Assembly (NCBI GenBank): GCA_000695745.1
Contig: ASHK01000663.1
Coordinates: forward strand, 1-5,970
Direction of reading: 5' to 3'
DNA from: Vibrio madracius
GTDB taxonomy: Bacteria > Pseudomonadota > Gammaproteobacteria > Enterobacterales > Vibrionaceae
DNA: 5,970 nt
Part shown: positions 1 to 5,970 of the stretch, piece after piece
Layout of the letters: each line of letters begins with the position of its first letter
Position numbering within the stretch: the first letter of the stretch is position 1
Translations under genes and position numbers: made by a program
The notes under the pieces: generated by a model
What the model was told of the DNA's origin: nothing
The model's database searches: none
Seen by the model: only the letters and a program-made list of their open reading frames with translations

Positions 1-208
1 TAACCGCATGGCGGAGCTCACGCGTCATTTTTTCAAGGATAAACTGCGCTTGATTTTGGATTTTTGTGCGCACCACAGAGTCAACATAGCCACGCGCACC
101 AAACTCGACAAAACCGGCAATTCCTAAGAATAGAATCCCAACGATCACCATAGTGATGATCATTTCTATTAAAGTGAAACCACGTATTTGCTTAATAAGA
201 ATGGGCAT
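1..208 (-). CDS. mshO: MshO, MSHA pilus minor pilin-like protein (partial, 3' end outside window)
   Basis: Only the first 69 codons are visible, with no stop before the window edge. MshO is a pilin-like subunit of the MSHA pilus, inserted in the inner membrane and probably placed at the pilus tip or in the initiation complex (family knowledge). The start reads MPILIKQIRG followed by FTLIE: a basic leader with Gly10 at -1, Phe11 at +1 and Glu15 at +5, the prepilin peptidase signal. A hydrophobic helix spans about residues 11-32, and the amphipathic stretch after it (FGARGYVDSVVR, then EKMTRELRHAV) is typical of MshO/PilW-like proteins. The ATG shares one base with the mshD stop (TAATG) and has a strong Shine-Dalgarno, AAGGGGA, about 8 bases upstream, so translation is probably coupled to mshD. 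The symbol rests on position after mshD and on remembered similarity of this N-terminus to V. cholerae MshO. Confidence 0.88.
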   Translation of the reverse strand, partial: MPILIKQIRGFTLIEMIITMVIVGILFLGIAGFVEFGARGYVDSVVRTKIQNQAQFILEKMTRELRHAV

Positions 209-789
209 TAATAATTCCCCTTATACGCGACAAACGTATACTCTGTGAAATTACTCGCTGACACACGAACTGTGACCTTTTTAAAAGCACTGGTGTTGTG
301 TGAAGTAACCGTGCCGCCTAGTGCGCTATCGTAGTCGTAACTCACCTGAATATTGACGACAAAGTTGCGGTAATCTTGGTCACTATCACCACCGAGAAGA
401 CTGACTAATGGCATCCCTTGTTGACACTGTTGCTGAGCATTGGCGCCATACCAACAGCCAATATAGTCATCTACGTCATTGTAAAAAGCAGGCTGCTCGT
501 TAGGTTCCGGCCCTAATAAGGTTGGCAATGTGCACGGTTGTTGTTCAAGCTCATCGCAGCGCGATAGCCCGCCATTTCGATCACTTTGCTCATCAAAACT
601 GGTGGCCAATATTTGATTAAGTACCGCTTGCCCTAACGACGCGGCTCTTACTTGATAATGCGGTAATGCACTTTTTTGAACACTAGGAAATAAGAAGCTG
701 GTTAACGTAATCAGTGCGATGGCTAAGATAACAATCGCAATAATGCTCTCAATCAGCGTCATACCTCGACTGGCTCTTCTAGCATGCAT
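208..789 (-). CDS. mshD: MshD, MSHA pilus minor pilin-like protein
   Basis: Complete 193-residue pilin-like protein of the MSHA pilus, expected in the inner membrane before assembly. The leader MHARRASRG ends in Gly9. Met10 is +1 and Glu14 is +5 (MTLIE), followed by a hydrophobic helix to about residue 33. A methionine at +1 differs from the usual phenylalanine but is tolerated in prepilins. The helix continues into QVRAASLGQAVLNQILATSFDE, a segment typical of MshD/PilV-like proteins. Four cysteines (78, 86, 112, 122) could form two disulfides in the periplasmic domain. The start at 789 is preferred over the in-frame ATG at 762 because a GAGGGA ribosome site lies 7 bases upstream and because the later start would leave almost no leader. 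The start overlaps the restored mshC stop by 11 bases, and the stop overlaps the mshO start by one. The reading frame stays open far upstream into mshC, but only because mshC is frameshifted; this is not a real fusion. Confidence 0.9.
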   Translation of the reverse strand: MHARRASRGMTLIESIIAIVILAIALITLTSFLFPSVQKSALPHYQVRAASLGQAVLNQILATSFDEQSDRNGGLSRCDELEQQPCTLPTLLGPEPNEQPAFYNDVDDYIGCWYGANAQQQCQQGMPLVSLLGGDSDQDYRNFVVNIQVSYDYDSALGGTVTSHNTSAFKKVTVRVSASNFTEYTFVAYKGNY

Positions 790-1250
790 CGACAAATCCC
801 TCAGTATTAATACAAATGGCTGCCGATTCGTTATGTTGACGAAATTGAATCGTAATTGGATAGTGCATGAACTGCATAATGGGCGACCGAGTAAGTCAAA
901 ATTGAGTAAGCTAACTGGCGCAGAAACTTCGACATTATCCAGCTCAAGATAATCTGATTGCCCTTCAGGGGCTGCTAGGTTGCAACTGTATAGAGAGCCA
1001 AAACATCCCTCTTTAATTGCCAGTTGGTAGCGACTATTGAGCTTGCCGATCTCGCTAATATTGGATTGCATTCGCCAAGTTGTATTTGTTGGGTAATCGC
1101 AATAGCCTGCTCTTGTGCGGCAATAACAGAAAATCCAGAACGGTTTAATAGGCGAGTTGCGGCCACTACCGACACTATCGACACTAAAATAATCACAACG
1201 ATTAATTCGATGAGCGTAAATCCGGATAACTTGCGTTGTTGGATCAACAT
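779..1250 (-). pseudogene. mshC: MshC, MSHA pilus minor pilin-like protein, interrupted by two single-base frameshifts
   Basis: MshC is a GspH/FimT-like minor pilin of the MSHA pilus. The start at 1250 has AGGTG 5 bases upstream and gives MLIQQRKLSG|FTLIE: Gly10 at -1, Phe11 at +1, Glu15 at +5, then a hydrophobic helix to about residue 31. The frame must change twice. Near 1074-1077, after ITQQIQL, the sense continues one frame over as RMQSNISEIGKLNSRYQLAI. Near 850-852, after CSSCTIQL, it continues as IQFRQHN...AAICINTEGFVDAC and stops with TAG at 781-779. Each change equals one missing base. The repaired protein would be about 157 residues with six cysteines (83, 90, 126, 129, 147, 157); the final beta-strand pattern and terminal Cys fit the family as I know it. 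As written, translation leaves the frame after residue 58. Either the sequence has errors or the gene is dead; the intact sense between and after the breaks favours errors. Confidence 0.85.
797..802 (-). promoter_or_regulatory. Shine-Dalgarno of mshD
   Basis: The minus strand reads GAGGGA here, 7 bases before the ATG at 789. It lies inside the end of mshC and decides the mshD start: the alternative ATG at 762 has no comparable site and would remove the leader peptide. Confidence 0.7.
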
Positions 1251-1354
1251 AGCGGCACCTGTAAAAATGAGTGGTAGATAGTATACAAAAGTACGCCACT
1301 AACTCATTCATCAATCATTAGAAATCGTTAAAAATCAGAATGTTCATCACAATA

Positions 1355-1380
1355 CAAAAAAGGCCAGCCGGAGCTGACCT
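1355..1380 (-). terminator. Intrinsic terminator after mshA
   Basis: On the minus strand, starting 18 bases after the mshA stop, AGGTCAGC (1380-1373) pairs with GCTGGCCT (1368-1361), an 8-bp stem with one G-U pair. The loop is TCCG, giving cUCCGg, a member of the very stable UNCG tetraloop class. Five more T follow directly (1360-1356). This is a textbook Rho-independent terminator placed between the major pilin gene and mshC. Partial read-through would give much mshBA message and less mshCDO message. The rest of the gap (1251-1354) is AT-rich and holds the mshC ribosome site; I see no convincing promoter in it. Confidence 0.88.
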
Positions 1381-1398
1381 ATAGAACTAAAATGGCTA

Positions 1399-1886
1399 TT
1401 AGCATTTAGTATCGATAACTTCTACCACAGGCAGCTTGCCATCTTTTGCTTCCGTGAACTTCACGTAACATTCGGTTTTTTCAATGGCTTTAAAGTCACC
1501 ATTGATGTCGCTTTTGAAAGTCGCAACCAGTCGATCTGCACGCTTGCCTCTTTTATCAATAGCGTAATCCCAATCCGCTTCTAGGCCATCTACCGCTCTC
1601 ACGATACCTTTTTCAGAGGCTTTAGGTAACCATAAGCGGTTGCAATAGTCTTATTATTGCCATCCGTCACTTGTGCGTTCTCTTGTTGCTCTTTGCCTTC
1701 GATGGTTGCTTTACCATAAACGATGCCGTTAGCACCTGCCATCGCCCCTTTTAGACCTTGCAAAGATGAAGCACGAGCGTCAGATTGTAGATTTAAGAAA
1801 CGTGGAGCAGCCGTTACTGCAAGAATACCCAAAATAACAATAACAACTACCATTTCGATTAGTGTGAAACCACTTTGTCTTTTCAT
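1399..1886 (-). pseudogene. mshA: MshA, MSHA pilus major pilin, interrupted by one single-base frameshift
   Basis: MshA is the major structural subunit of the MSHA pilus, a type IVa pilin used for surface attachment. The start at 1886 has AGGGA 7 bases upstream and gives [11 protein letters not shown]: Gly6 at -1, Phe7 at +1, Glu11 at +5. The classic pilin helix follows ([21 protein letters not shown]). The first frame stops after 95 codons (TGA). The downstream sense lies one frame over as [20 protein letters not shown] and ends with ECYVKF...VIDTKC and TAA at 1399. The switch falls at the A-run 1621-1623 (CTAAAGCC). One extra A, giving CTAAAAGCC, restores YGYLKASEK and a 162-residue protein. 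In that protein Cys140 and Cys162 form the C-terminal disulfide loop expected of a type IVa pilin. It lies 17 bases after mshB and probably shares its promoter, and it is followed by a terminator. If the break is real, the strain cannot make MSHA pili. Confidence 0.92.
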
Positions 1887-1903
1887 TTTTGTATCCCTAC
1901 CAC

Positions 1904-2449
1904 TTATTTAAGTTTAACTGTTACTTTACCGGTACGAATGTCGTACTCGAATTGATGTTTGTTACTTTCATTTTGTGTGTAACGACACACATTATTTCCA
2001 TTGATCGCTTGAGCTAAGTACTTAATACCCTTAGAAGGATCGTTTGAATATTTTTCTACGGCTGGAGCATTTTGCAAAAGATGTTCCATTAAGAACACAC
2101 ATGAAGCTGTATCAACGTTATTACCATTTTTAAAGCTTGAACCTACTGGGTATCCGTCTCGATATCCAGTTCCAGAGTTGCTTGCATCTACTGAGCGGGT
2201 TAATCCAAAACGAGTACCGTCATAATCAACATAGTTATTGATGCCAGATTTAGTACGTCCGTCCGCTTCCCATTGAGCTCGTGCAGATAGCACACCAGTA
2301 GCAAAACCACCCGCTACTGCTTCAACGCTAGACTCTTTTGCACTTTCTGTTACGTCAACAAAACGTGGCAATGCCGCTACCGCCAATAAACCTAGCACCA
2401 CAATAACCACGACTAATTCTACTAAAGTAAAACCTTGGGCTTTTTTCAT
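1904..2449 (-). CDS. mshB: MshB, MSHA pilus minor pilin
   Basis: Complete pilin-like protein of 181 residues, a minor subunit of the MSHA pilus. [11 protein letters not shown] gives Gly6 at -1, Phe7 at +1 and Glu11 at +5. A hydrophobic helix runs to about residue 27 and continues into [20 protein letters not shown], close to the MshA helix. Family-typical segments follow: GGFATGV, RAQWEA and [11 protein letters not shown]. Cys117 and Cys155 are the only cysteines and could form the disulfide loop. I chose ATG 2449 over the in-frame ATG 2461 because it gives the standard six-residue leader; the upstream site is weak (GGA about 10 bases before) in either case. It is the first gene after the promoter at 2490-2517, and mshA follows after 17 bases. 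The frame is intact, unlike its two downstream neighbours. Confidence 0.92.
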   Translation of the reverse strand: MKKAQGFTLVELVVVIVVLGLLAVAALPRFVDVTESAKESSVEAVAGGFATGVLSARAQWEADGRTKSGINNYVDYDGTRFGLTRSVDASNSGTGYRDGYPVGSSFKNGNNVDTASCVFLMEHLLQNAPAVEKYSNDPSKGIKYLAQAINGNNVCRYTQNESNKHQFEYDIRTGKVTVKLK

Positions 2450-2489
2450 TATTTGGTCCATCTATTATAAAGTGTGATTTTCTGCGCAA

Positions 2490-2517
2490 ATTATAACTGG
2501 TTAAATAATGATTACAA
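2490..2517 (-). promoter_or_regulatory. Predicted sigma70-type promoter of mshB-mshA
   Basis: On the minus strand, TTGTAA (2517-2512, four of six to the -35 consensus) and a perfect TATAAT (2495-2490) are separated by 16 bases. Transcription would begin near 2483, leaving a leader of about 34 bases before the mshB start at 2449. The site lies in the only sizeable gap (91 bases) between the assembly genes and the pilin genes. It agrees with the structural-operon promoter described ahead of mshB in V. cholerae. The call rests on hexamer matching only. Confidence 0.65.
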
Positions 2518-2540
2518 AGCAATAACGTCAAATTTTTTAC

Positions 2541-3008
2541 TCAAGTCAAAAAAATGACCATCACTTGTAAGCTACTAATTTTAGTTAGTTTAATCTCAAT
2601 ATCTTTATTTATACCGTACACACAAACATAGTTATTTTTATCAATCCTCTCAGATTTTATAAAAATACTTCTATTTCTCGGTTTTTTATCTTTGTAGAGT
2701 ATGGATAACAGGTAGTTACAGTCTCTATTCTCATTATTTGATAAAGCTAGCCAACCGTTAGGATCAAATTTCACGACCGTGTTATCGATTTGAAGATAAT
2801 TCGGTTGTTTCTCTATAAGCCATGTTTGATGAAATTCATTGATTCTTTGCTGTATGACCTTACCGATCACCACGGCTTGAGTACGGGTTATTTTTTCTTC
2901 GTTGCGGTTTATTATGGATAAGAAAAAACCTACAAGGACTAAAATTACACAGCTCCAAATAAACCAACGAAGCGCATCTCTTTGGAAAAAGACACTTTTG
3001 ATAGCCAT
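2541..3008 (-). CDS. mshF: MshF, MSHA biogenesis membrane protein of unclear function
   Basis: Complete 155-residue protein. A short basic N-terminus is followed by one membrane helix at about residues 14-33 (WFIWSCVILVLVGFFLSII). A soluble, probably periplasmic, domain comes next, with the family-like segment FDPNGWLAL (81-89) and cysteines at 97 and 129 that could pair. The C-terminus (IEIKLTKISSLQVMVIFLT) keeps an alternating beta pattern. There is no prepilin cleavage motif, so it is not a pilin. MshF is conserved in msh clusters between mshG and mshB, but its biochemical role is not established. The start at 3008 lies 6 bases after the mshG stop, and the ribosome site GGAG sits within the end of mshG, so the two are likely coupled. 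The gene looks visibly more AT-rich than mshE and mshG. The symbol rests mainly on position, length and architecture. Confidence 0.85.
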   Translation of the reverse strand: MAIKSVFFQRDALRWFIWSCVILVLVGFFLSIINRNEEKITRTQAVVIGKVIQQRINEFHQTWLIEKQPNYLQIDNTVVKFDPNGWLALSNNENRDCNYLLSILYKDKKPRNRSIFIKSERIDKNNYVCVYGINKDIEIKLTKISSLQVMVIFLT

Positions 3009-3014
3009 TGCTCG

Positions 3015-4238
3015 TTACACTCCTTTCATCGCATCGAGCATGCCCCACATAGGTAAGAAGATCCCCAAAGCTAGGATCAATACCATGCCCGCAACAACAG
3101 TGAGTAAGATCGGTTCAATTCTCGCAGTTAGCGTTTTTAGCTCATAATCCACTTCTCGGTCGTAAAAATCAGAGACCTCTAATAACAACTCATCAATTCG
3201 CCCAGTCTCTTCTCCTACAGATATCATCTGAATAACCAGCGGAGTAAAAATATTAGTATTAATTGCGGTTGAAGAAACGGTACTTCCCGCTTCTATTGCC
3301 GCTTTCATTTCTAAAATACGGTTTTCGAGATATTTGTTGTCTATCGCCTCACCAGACAATGCTAATGACTGATTCAAAGGCACACCCGCTCGAAGCATAA
3401 GCGCAAACGTCCTTGAAAAACGTGATAGTTGAGCGCGATTTACAATGCTACCGATAATGGGAAATCTAAGTTTAATATGATCCCACTTTTCTCGACCCAC
3501 TGCGGTTGAAAGCCATGCACGAAAGGCGAAAGCAGTACCCAACATCACGCCCACCAAGAGCGGCCAGTAATTAACAAAAAAGTTTGAGGTAGTAATTAAG
3601 ATGCGTGTTGGTAATGGCAGATCAACACCAAAACGAGCAAACATATCGGCAAACTGAGGGATAACCTTGATATTGAGCACGAACAGCGCGGCGACAATAA
3701 AGATCAACACGAACGTTGGATAGCGCATCGCAGCCTTAATACGCTTACGCGTTTCTACTTCTTGTTCATAGTAGGCAGCAAGCTGCTCTAAAGCCTGATC
3801 TAAACGACCGGTATTTTCACCTACGGCGATCATGGAAACAAAAAGTGGGCTGAACACTCGAGGATGCAATTGCATGCAGCTCGATAAGTTTCGACCATTC
3901 GTTAACTCATTAACCACGTCTTCTAGTGCGTATTTCAACTGTTTATTAGTGCAGTTTTGCGTTAGTCCCTTCATGGAGCGAAGCAAAGGAACGCCTGCTT
4001 TGGTTAGACTAAATAGCTGACGACAAAAAATAACTAAGACTTCTAATGGGATAGCAGGAGCGATTAGAGCACTTAGTGTGTCACTGAATGACGTTGACTT
4101 GCCACCTTGAGAGATAGAAGTGGGAATAACCCCTCTTGAGATAAGGATCTCGGCAGCAGTCTCTTCACTGGCAGATTCAAGATGCCCAGAAATTTCTGAA
4201 CCATCAAGATTACGACCTTTGTAACGATAGGTAGGCAT
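3015..4238 (-). CDS. mshG: MshG, MSHA type IV pilus inner-membrane platform protein (GspF/PilC family)
   Basis: Complete 407-residue polytopic protein of the GspF/PilC family. It is the inner-membrane platform that couples MshE ATP hydrolysis to insertion of pilin into the fibre (family knowledge). The N-terminus MPTYRYKGRNLDGSEISGHL is typical for the family. Two homologous cytoplasmic GspF domains follow: about 70-175, carrying VGENTGRLDQALEQLAAYYE (139-158), and about 272-375, carrying VGEETGRIDELLLEVSDFYD (341-360). Membrane helices lie at about 174-196, 220-240 and 375-400, the usual three-helix arrangement. The length is normal and the frame is intact throughout. The start at 4238 is 29 bases after the mshE stop. 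The ribosome site is weak (AGAG) and lies in the loop of a small inverted repeat annotated separately. It belongs to the operon mshE-mshG-mshF. Confidence 0.96.
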   Translation of the reverse strand: MPTYRYKGRNLDGSEISGHLESASEETAAEILISRGVIPTSISQGGKSTSFSDTLSALIAPAIPLEVLVIFCRQLFSLTKAGVPLLRSMKGLTQNCTNKQLKYALEDVVNELTNGRNLSSCMQLHPRVFSPLFVSMIAVGENTGRLDQALEQLAAYYEQEVETRKRIKAAMRYPTFVLIFIVAALFVLNIKVIPQFADMFARFGVDLPLPTRILITTSNFFVNYWPLLVGVMLGTAFAFRAWLSTAVGREKWDHIKLRFPIIGSIVNRAQLSRFSRTFALMLRAGVPLNQSLALSGEAIDNKYLENRILEMKAAIEAGSTVSSTAINTNIFTPLVIQMISVGEETGRIDELLLEVSDFYDREVDYELKTLTARIEPILLTVVAGMVLILALGIFLPMWGMLDAMKGV

Positions 4239-4240
4239 TC

Positions 4241-4256
4241 TCTAATCTCTATTAGA
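4241..4256 (-). repeat. Perfect inverted repeat just upstream of mshG
   Basis: The minus strand reads TCTAAT-AGAG-ATTAGA, a 6-bp perfect inverted repeat with a 4-base loop, ending 2 bases before the mshG ATG. The loop AGAG is the only Shine-Dalgarno-like element, 8 bases from the ATG. In RNA the hairpin would present this site in the loop and partly cover the initiation region. It is AU-rich, so weak, and may be chance. Confidence 0.4.
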
Positions 4257-4267
4257 CCTGATTTAAG

Positions 4268-5970
4268 TTAAATATAAATAGGTTCGATGCTACCAGAAGC
4301 ATCACCTTCACCTAGTGCCATCACTTCGTCTAGGCTAATCGTTCCTTGCATGGCCAACTCCATTGCCGACGCGAGTAACGGTTTATATTCCTTGGAAGTA
4401 CGAGCGCGCTGTGAGAACAGTACCGCATCATTGGCACGCAAGGCGTCCATCATGCTTTGATCTAGTTCCAGCATTTCAAATACACCGATACGTCCTCGAT
4501 AGCCCGTAAGGTTGCAGTTTTGACAGCCTTGTCCTTTGTGAAAAGTCATCGCCACTTGATTAGGAAAACGTGTCATCATCACTGTTTAACATGCTCATCC
4601 ACGGTATCTTCACGCTTGCAATCTGGGCAAATTCGTCGAACTAAGCGCTGAGCAACTACCGCTCTTACCGCACTGGCAACCAAATACCCTGGTGCGCCCA
4701 TATCCATCATGCGCAATGCACTGTCCACGGAATCGTTGGTGTGCAACGTAGTCAGTACTAAGTGACCCGTTAAGGCTGCTCGTAAACCAATCTCTACGGT
4801 TTCTTGATCTCGCATTTCACCAACCAGAATAATATCGGGATCTTGACGGAGAAATGTTCGCAGGATTGATGAAAAGTCTAAGTTGATCTTTGGGTTCACC
4901 TGAACCTGATTCACTCTAGGCAAACGATATTCGACTGGATCCTCAGCGGTAATGATCTTTTTCCCAGGACTATTGAGCTCGGTTAACGCACCGTATAACG
5001 TGGTGGTTTTTCCTGAACCTGTTGGTCCGGTGACAAGGATCATACCGTGAGGTCGTCGTAACTGCTTGCGCAGCTTAATCAAGAGATCATTAGGAATGCC
5101 TGAATCTTCGAGCCTTCTCACTCCCGAAGACTGATTAAGCAGACGCATTACTACCGATTCACCATGTTCAACTGGCATGGTTGACATACGGATATCAACT
5201 GACTGTCCTTTGACGCGAATATTAAATCGCCCATCCTGAGGTAATCGTTTTTCGGAAATATCCAGATTCGCCATCAGCTTCAATCGCAGCACCATGGCTG
5301 GTGCGACATTCACTTCGTTTAGTAATGTTTCATGCAACACACCATCTATGCGTTGTCTCAAACGCAACACATCAGAATCGGGTTCAATGTGAATATCAGA
5401 AGCTCCAACTTGAATCGCATCTTCAAATAAAGAGTTGATCAGCTTAACAACGGTAACCTCTTCACTTTCATCTTCTTCTATATTGAAATCGAAAATATCG
5501 GTTGATTGATGCTCTGCATGAAGCTGCTCAGCAAACGAAGCAATTTCTTTGGTACGACGATAATAGCGATCAAAACCATCAAGCAGCTGTTTTTCCGGAG
5601 CAATTACAAACTCAATAGCATACTGACCAAGTTGATTTAACAGCGATTCCTGAACAAAAAGATCCGCCGGATCACTCATCGCCACTCGTAACGTATCGTC
5701 TCGACGGCCAATAACCAGTGCACGCAGACGCCTAGCATGAACTTCAGGCAGCAGTTGAACCGCTTCCACATCGACTTGTGCACGACTTAGATCGATAAGT
5801 GGTAGTGCCAATTGCTGCGATAAAAAGGTCAGCATTTGCTGCTCAGACAGAGCTTCGAGTTCGATCAATGTCGCGCCAAGCTTACGGCCAGTGTTACGTT
5901 GAATTGATAACGCTTGTTGAAGTTGTTGCTCATTGATAATGCCTTCTTCAACCAACAAGTCACCAAGACG
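4268..5970 (-). pseudogene. mshE: MshE, MSHA pilus extension ATPase with c-di-GMP-binding domain, partial at 5' end and frameshifted near the C-terminus
   Basis: MshE is the hexameric cytoplasmic ATPase that drives MSHA pilus extension and is activated by cyclic di-GMP (known for V. cholerae). The window begins inside the gene; only a few N-terminal codons are missing. Residues counted from the first visible codon: 1-24 and 30-53 are the paired MshEN c-di-GMP motifs (RLG...LxxQ and KLG...LSQQ) with a 5-residue spacer. Walker A GPTGSGKTT is at 315-323, the Asp box ITAEDPVEYR at 340-349, Walker B DIILVGEMRD at 379-388 and the His box TGHLVLTTLHT at 401-411. The first zinc pair, CPDC, is at 448-451. 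The frame stops with TGA at 4581-4579 after DEHVKQ. The remainder continues one frame over from about 4579 as MMTRFPNQVAM, with the second zinc pair (GCQNC) and GYRGRIGVFEMLEL, to a stop at 4268. One added base near 4580 restores about 567 visible residues, close to the family length of about 575. Confidence 0.93.

Noticed and set aside
719..952. Plus-strand open frames opposite mshD/mshC, mshA, mshF and mshG (for example 719-952, 1024-1281, 1723-1911, 2902-3147, 3832-4020)
   Set aside because: They are antisense shadows of genes with strong family signatures; they lack ribosome sites and recognisable domains.
1280..1285. TATACT as a -10 element for an mshC promoter
   Set aside because: No -35-like hexamer lies at 16-18 bases upstream and there is no extended -10 TGn, so the evidence is too weak to call.
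1077..1314. Open frame upstream of the mshC/mshD frame, starting MMNELVAYFC
   Set aside because: It runs antisense to nothing and overlaps the real mshC start in another frame; it has no ribosome site or recognisable domain and is open only by chance.
2464..2469. Second TATAAT just before the mshB start
   Set aside because: It has no acceptable -35 at 16-18 bases and would start transcription at or after the ATG at 2461; the upstream TATAAT is better placed.
2544..2557. GTCA-T6-TGAC as a terminator after mshF
   Set aside because: The stem is only 4 bp, the T-run is in the loop rather than after the stem, and it overlaps the mshF coding end.
2512..2572. Alternative C-terminus for mshF by a further one-base shift, reading TSDGHFFDLSKKFDVIAL to a stop at 2512
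   Set aside because: The unshifted end (IEIKLTKISSLQVMVIFLT) has the expected alternating beta pattern, and the shifted one would run into the -35 element of the mshB promoter. There is no family support.
4579..4590. Programmed -1 frameshift in mshE
   Set aside because: The bases before the stop (GTT AAA CAG TGA) do not form a slippery heptamer in phase, and no stimulatory hairpin was evident.

Overview
The window is part of an MSHA (mannose-sensitive haemagglutinin) type IV pilus locus, read entirely from the minus strand. The gene content and order (mshE-mshG-mshF-mshB-mshA-mshC-mshD-mshO, running from high to low coordinates) are those of the msh cluster of Vibrionaceae. Together with the moderate base composition and the MKRQ-type MshA leader, this points to a Vibrio or close relative; I cannot name the species. 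I see no mobile element, tRNA, rRNA or CRISPR, and no gene-free stretch longer than about 150 bases.

Layout from right to left. (1) Assembly genes: mshE (extension ATPase with an N-terminal c-di-GMP-binding MshEN domain; its 5' end lies outside the window), mshG (inner-membrane platform protein) and mshF (small single-span membrane protein). (2) A 91-base gap with a good sigma70-like promoter facing mshB. (3) Structural genes: mshB (minor pilin), mshA (major pilin), a strong intrinsic terminator, then the minor pilins mshC, mshD and mshO, the last cut by the left edge. MshE powers polymerisation through MshG. MshA is the pilus subunit. MshB, MshC, MshD and MshO are pilin-like proteins with processed leaders that would prime or cap the fibre. 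The promoter before mshB fits the two-operon organisation (assembly genes, structural genes) described for V. cholerae. The terminator after mshA suggests that the downstream minor pilins are made at a lower level than the major pilin.

The striking anomaly is that three of the eight genes are broken by frameshifts: mshE once near its C-terminus, mshA once mid-gene and mshC twice. All four breaks have the same sign, each equivalent to one missing base, and at least two sit in short homopolymers. Apart from the shifts the reading frames look fully conserved. This looks more like base under-calling in the sequence than gene decay, although a real MSHA-negative strain cannot be excluded. I found no evidence for an undescribed system; the value of the window lies in resolving these frames and in the regulatory layout.
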